Shown one piece after another: positions 35,010 to 38,960 of a stretch of 38,960 nucleotides of DNA. The position numbers and the translations under genes are program-made. Each line of letters opens with the position of its first letter. The first letter of the stretch is position 1. The DNA is from an uncultured Opitutaceae bacterium. Its GTDB lineage: Bacteria > Verrucomicrobiota > Verrucomicrobiia > Opitutales > Opitutaceae. Location: the NCBI GenBank assembly GCA_937942145.1, contig CALDFV010000032.1:1-38960 (forward strand). The letters run 5' to 3'. The notes below the pieces were generated by a model. It saw only the letters and a program-made list of their open reading frames with translations, searched no databases and was not told the origin of the DNA.

Positions 35010-36929
35010 CTACTTGAACAAACCCGGCAGCCAAGTCGTCAAGAAAGGTACGTAAGTAATCAGCAACACTCCAATTACAAATACCGCCAATAACGGCAGA
35101 GACGCCTTGATCACCTCCGACATCGGTTTGCCAAAGCGGTAGGACGCCAAGAACAAGTTCATCCCGATGGGGGGCGTCAGGTAGCCCAATTGCAAGTTGG
35201 CGAGAAAGATGATTCCAAGGTGAATAGGATCGATACCGAAAACAACACCGAGCGGAACGATGAGCGGGACAATCACAATGATGGCCGAAAAGATATCCAT
35301 CAAACAGCCCACTAGTATGAGAGCTCCATTTAGCGCCAAAAGAAAAAGGAGCTTAGATTCAATCGTTGCCTGAGCCCAGTCGACCATTTGATCAGGAATC
35401 ATGGCGAAGATGAGATAGTCTGTCAGACCCATAGCCACTCCCAGAATCAGCAACACCCCTCCAACGAGGAGACCGCATTCTGACATCATCTGTGGCAATT
35501 CAGTCCGTATCCGCGCTTTACGGACCCATCTTGCATCCACCAAGTAAAGCAGGAACGCGTAGAAGGCTGATACCGATGCGGCCTCGATCGGAGTGGCAAA
35601 GCCGCTGAACAGGGCAAACAGAGCCACGATGGGTAAGAATAATTCTCCCAACGCGCCGATAAACGCCTTTCGAATTTCCACCCAATCAAGCGGAGCTCGA
35701 ACGATACTGGCTTGCGGCTGTTTCCATACACCCCAAGCGATCGTCATTAAGACCAACAGCGCTCCGGGTATCGCGCCCCCCATAAAGACATCGGTAAGCG
35801 AAAGGCTCACCAGCTTGGTGTTGGTGGCCACTACAGCGTACAGAATCAATGGCAGGCAGGGTGGGAAAAGAACCCCAAGCGACCCCGCGCCTGTAAGCAT
35901 GCCAATGCTAGAGCGTTCACTGTATCCAGCAGATTGCAGCACCGGCATCAAAAGTCCTCCGAGCGCCAGGATCGTCACTCCTGAGGCTCCGGTAAATGTA
36001 GTGAAAAACGCGCAGACCAGAACGGTCACGATTACCGCTCCTCCACGGACTCCACCGAATATGGAATGTATCAGCCTGATCAGGCGCTTCGATGAGTCCC
36101 CTTGAGCAAGAAAGTATCCCGCCAAAGTAAAAAGCGGAAGCGTCACCAGTAAAGGGTTACTAATAAATCCGTAAAGCGTTTGGGACTGGGTTTGGATCGT
36201 TATCTCAACTCGCTCTTCTGGGAAATACCCACTCCAGCCCCAGTTCATGATCAAGGCCATACCTCCTATCGCGACATAGAGTGGCGCGCCCGCGATCGTG
36301 GCCAGAATGAGCAGCGCAATCAACGGCCAAACAAATCCCTCAACGTCTTCAAAGGAATGGGTACAAAAAAAGTACAGAGCGACCCCAGCCATAACCGGGA
36401 TCAGGCGCAAATACCACGAGGAACCGCTAAACCAGATTATTCTCAATCCCAGTAGAGCAAACCCCACAGGCATAACAGCCATAAATACCCACACCGGAAC
36501 CCCAAAGAACAAGACTTCATCACCAATGCCACCTGTATTGATAAATTGGTAACACCCTATTCCTATGGCAAAGGTCACGAAAACGGAGACTGAGGCGCTA
36601 AGTGATCGAGCCGCAGTCGCCCAAGGCCCTTTCAGGAATGCGGTAAAAGTGGAGAGAGAAAGCAGCCGATTTTCTCTCGCCGCGATCGCCCCTCCTGCCA
36701 TCGCGACAAAAAGGACAAGATGCTGCAGCATTTCAGCTGATCCAGAAACTCCCGAATTGAAACGCCGCAAAGCAATTTCCAAAAGCGGGAGCGCCATCAT
36801 CAGTCCCAAGGCAGTTGAAATCAGCCAATTTTCCGTTGAGGCCCAGATCGCGTGGCTCTTCGTAGCCCATCCCAAATTTTCAGATTGGCTATTTTGATTC
36901 GGCGAAGGGGGGTCGTCCGCATTTTCCAC
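35010..36929 (-). CDS. TRAP transporter fused permease (DctQM)
   Basis: A 639-residue membrane protein. Residues 1-200 hold a DctQ-like small-subunit part with the block WLISTALGLMMALPLLEIALRR and an extra helical linker. Residues 215-639 are DctM-like, with GAPLYVAIGG, LLVTLPLFTLAGYFLAQ, FTGASGVTILALGGLLMPVL, GSLGVLFPPCLPLILY, LVGCLMDIFSAIIVIVP and LTPPIGMNLFLASYRFG. Fused QM permeases belong to a branch that includes the TatP/TatT systems. It is transcribed after the DctP gene, 122 bp away, with no obvious terminator between. Confidence 0.94.
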   Translation of the reverse strand: MENADDPPSPNQNSQSENLGWATKSHAIWASTENWLISTALGLMMALPLLEIALRRFNSGVSGSAEMLQHLVLFVAMAGGAIAARENRLLSLSTFTAFLKGPWATAARSLSASVSVFVTFAIGIGCYQFINTGGIGDEVLFFGVPVWVFMAVMPVGFALLGLRIIWFSGSSWYLRLIPVMAGVALYFFCTHSFEDVEGFVWPLIALLILATIAGAPLYVAIGGMALIMNWGWSGYFPEERVEITIQTQSQTLYGFISNPLLVTLPLFTLAGYFLAQGDSSKRLIRLIHSIFGGVRGGAVIVTVLVCAFFTTFTGASGVTILALGGLLMPVLQSAGYSERSSIGMLTGAGSLGVLFPPCLPLILYAVVATNTKLVSLSLTDVFMGGAIPGALLVLMTIAWGVWKQPQASIVRAPLDWVEIRKAFIGALGELFLPIVALFALFSGFATPIEAASVSAFYAFLLYLVDARWVRKARIRTELPQMMSECGLLVGGVLLILGVAMGLTDYLIFAMIPDQMVDWAQATIESKLLFLLALNGALILVGCLMDIFSAIIVIVPLIVPLGVVFGIDPIHLGIIFLANLQLGYLTPPIGMNLFLASYRFGKPMSEVIKASLPLLAVFVIGVLLITYVPFLTTWLPGLFK

Positions 36930-37051
36930 GAGAAATTGCTAGTGTTCGCTTATTGAAACGCAAGGGGAAAGCTAGCGTGCTAAAACGACCGAAGATTCAT
37001 CCGCGGTAGAAGAGAATGCTAAGACAAAAGCCTATTCTCAAGCAAGGTAGC

Positions 37052-38071
37052 TTAGTTAGCGCCGGCCCGGTAGGTCGTCAAAATCTGAGTCACTCGATCC
37101 CAGATCTCACCCGGTACCGTGTTGTCGCGAATATGACCATAGGCTTCTGTCGAGACGGCCTGCCACTTGCTTCTTAAGTCATCATTCATTTCCTGACTCT
37201 TTAAATTCCAACTATCAACCATGACCCTGATGGATTCTTCACTTTCGTTCCGGCCAGATGCAGTCATCTCCTTTCCCGCTTCAACCGCAGCGGCTTTCAT
37301 CGCATTCTGCTCCTCGGGAGAGAATCGATTCCACATGGCCTTCGTAATCACGATCGCCCCCGTTATCGGCGTATAGTTAAAATCCAGCATGTAGGGAGCT
37401 GTGCTATAAGTCTGGCTAGCGAGCGCGTAAAAAGGCGGCATAGGAACGGTGTCGATCAACCCGGTGGTCAAACTGGAAACGATCTCCGTGCTGTCTATAG
37501 CAATAGGCCGAAATCCCATTTTCTTTAGGAGATCCGTTTGCTTAGGGTCCCCTGCCCAGGTGAATAATTTCGACTCACGCATATCCTCGGGCGTCAGGAT
37601 GGGCTTCTTGCTGAATATATGCACCCAACCGCTGTCAATCCAGCAAAGTACCACAAACCCTTTACTCAAAATTCTCTCCTCAAGCGCCGGAGCCATTTTT
37701 TCCATTACATGCTCGAGCTCGCCAAAGTTTCGGTACAAGAGCGGAACCTTCTGGAATATTGCCACGCTTTCATCGATTTCAGAAAGACCGATTCCTGTGA
37801 GCAAGGCCGCGTGCAAACGATTGATCCGCATTTTTTTAATCAATTCGCTCTCACTTCCCTGGCTTCCACCCGCGTAAACGATCAAGCTTGCCTTGCCATT
37901 TGTACCCGCCTTCCACTCTTGCCCCATCTTCCGAAGGGTTTTGTCAAAGGACGTGTCTTTGGGGGCCAAGGTTGCCAGCCGCAAGGGAGCGCCCAATCCC
38001 GAGAAAGTCGAAAATATCGCCAGTAAAGAAGCGGCTAGGAGGCTACGTTTGAATGGAGTTGAAAAGGTCAT
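37052..38071 (-). CDS. TRAP transporter substrate-binding protein (DctP), TatT-linked
   Basis: A 339-residue receptor with a signal peptide ending near SGLGA (residues 1-27). LRLATLAPKDTSFDKTLRKMGQEWK, GSESELIKKMRINRLHAALL and PMPPFYALASQTYSTAPYMLD are typical DctP blocks. At the place of the usual ligand arginine (K-x-R in the family), the sequence has SKLFTW, with Phe170 (read SKLF). Loss of this salt bridge suggests a ligand that is not a simple carboxylate. The Treponema pallidum TatP(T) protein of this class was described as having a hydrophobic pocket; this comparison is from memory. Upstream lies tatT, downstream the fused permease. Confidence 0.93.
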   Translation of the reverse strand: MTFSTPFKRSLLAASLLAIFSTFSGLGAPLRLATLAPKDTSFDKTLRKMGQEWKAGTNGKASLIVYAGGSQGSESELIKKMRINRLHAALLTGIGLSEIDESVAIFQKVPLLYRNFGELEHVMEKMAPALEERILSKGFVVLCWIDSGWVHIFSKKPILTPEDMRESKLFTWAGDPKQTDLLKKMGFRPIAIDSTEIVSSLTTGLIDTVPMPPFYALASQTYSTAPYMLDFNYTPITGAIVITKAMWNRFSPEEQNAMKAAAVEAGKEMTASGRNESEESIRVMVDSWNLKSQEMNDDLRSKWQAVSTEAYGHIRDNTVPGEIWDRVTQILTTYRAGAN

Positions 38072-38260
38072 GATGCATGATGTCGTTCTATCGACTCAGA
38101 GAGAAGCTCAAGGTCAATGTATAATGAAACACCAGATTGCTAGAATCGTTTCATTATTTAAGTAATATCACAAACGAATAGGGCCTCCATCCTACCTACC
38201 GCGGTTGGAATCATGAATTTTGTAATCCCTTTTCAACAATTCACTTAAGGGCTCGAAACC

Positions 38261-38960
38261 TCAAAAAAACAACCAGTCCAGTCGGGTTAAGAGCCATTTT
38301 GCTCTTCTTTGATAAATCAAGTTGGAAAGCCGCCAATCGGGACGAGCATCCAAGTCAATTGACAGCGCCTGGTTCAGCAAAGCAACGAACAGTTCCTTGT
38401 CTTCTTTGGCAACTGCGACGGATTCCGCGTAGGCGACATAGATAGACGCCATATTGCCCCCTGACAATTGCTTTGCTTTTGTGAAGTGGCTCGTTGCGCT
38501 CTCAATCGGGTTTCCCTCACCTCCGATACGACTCATTTCATAGGTGATGAAAAACCCATGCAATGTCCCAAATTCCCAATCCGGATCCAATTCAAACGCG
38601 CGTTCCATTATGGCTTCCGCCAAAGCCAAATCACCTAGGGTCGCAGGGTCCTCAAGAGAAAGGGAAACCGCAGCAGCCCATGACAATCCCGTCCAGTAGA
38701 GGGTCTCAACGTCCTCTTTCGAGAGACGACTGAGCGCCGACTCCGAATCCGCTCTCAAGGCTTCCTCGAATTCCGGATACGAAACTTCCAGAGCCCGCAT
38801 TCCATATCGCTTCGCCCTAAAATAAAGCCCCTTTGCACGATCTCTCAGCTCGATCGACCGATCGTACTCCTCTTCTTCAACCTCATCCGCCTCAAGTTGC
38901 ACCCATCCATATCCGTATTGCGTGAAACCGCTTGATAGAGCAATCAGGAGACTTTCATGC
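38261..38960 (-). CDS. TRAP transporter TatT-type subunit, partial
   Basis: The gene runs in from the right window end; 233 residues are visible and the true start lies outside. HESLLIALSSGFTQYGYGWV followed by QLEADEVEEEEYDRS, then RAKGLYFRAKRYGMRALEVSYPEF, fits the TatT family (TPR-like helical partner of TatP). The C-terminal part (ASIYVAYAESVAVAKEDKELF, RPDWRLSNLIYQRRAKWLL) also fits. TatT is an accessory subunit proposed to trimerise and work with the substrate-binding protein. The stop TGA is at 38261-38263, 189 bp before the DctP start. Confidence 0.85.
   Translation of the reverse strand, partial: HESLLIALSSGFTQYGYGWVQLEADEVEEEEYDRSIELRDRAKGLYFRAKRYGMRALEVSYPEFEEALRADSESALSRLSKEDVETLYWTGLSWAAAVSLSLEDPATLGDLALAEAIMERAFELDPDWEFGTLHGFFITYEMSRIGGEGNPIESATSHFTKAKQLSGGNMASIYVAYAESVAVAKEDKELFVALLNQALSIDLDARPDWRLSNLIYQRRAKWLLTRLDWLFF

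Overview
The window reads as chromosome of a free-living, Gram-negative, probably marine member of the Verrucomicrobiota (Opitutae-like). The clues are a VPDSG-CTERM exosortase-sorted protein, a CehA/McbA-type metallohydrolase, a three-subunit succinate dehydrogenase of the Bacteroidetes/Campylobacter style, two TRAP transporters and an aspartate decarboxylase of bacterial type. This assignment is inference from gene content. UGA is a normal stop here: panB, panC, rsmD and the large TPR gene all end with it.

Layout. 1-3.4 kb: the 5' part of an M16 zinc peptidase gene (minus), then a secreted CehA-like metallohydrolase whose frame is open except for two in-frame TGA codons. 3.4-6.7 kb: a vsr endonuclease gene facing a pantothenate/CoA cluster, panB-panC-coaX-panD. 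6.9-12.2 kb: a divergent MurA, an ECF sigma factor with a probable anti-sigma factor, and a LemA/M48 protease pair. 12.2-16.8 kb: gmk, a membrane protein and miaB on the minus strand, then cmoA-cmoB on plus, forming a tRNA-modification group. 16.8-21 kb: a VPDSG-CTERM protein, also broken by one in-frame TGA, and a TRAP transporter with separate P, Q and M subunits. 21-26 kb: gpsA and sdhC-sdhA-sdhB. 26.3-28 kb: a Nudix hydrolase, a LysM protein and tRNA-Pro(UGG), followed by an unusual hairpin-rich segment that ends in an 18-bp copy of the tRNA 3' end. 28.3-34.2 kb: an HDOD protein, a large TPR protein, a small exported protein, an ExbB/TolQ protein and rsmD. 34.3-38.96 kb: rsmE and a second TRAP system with a fused QM permease, a P subunit and a TatT lipoprotein-type subunit cut by the window end.

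How the genes work together. Most of the window is housekeeping: CoA precursor supply, nucleotide and envelope precursors, tRNA and rRNA modification, and respiration. Nutrient uptake comes from two unrelated TRAP systems. CmoA/CmoB are predicted to modify U34 of family-box tRNAs, and the tRNA-Pro(UGG) in the same window is one such substrate.

The most unusual signals are the hairpin train bracketed by tRNA-Pro tail copies (27835-28035), the three single TGA interruptions confined to two exported accessory proteins, and the loss of the usual ligand-binding arginine in the TatT-linked DctP. All product names come from reading motifs by eye; no database search was possible.
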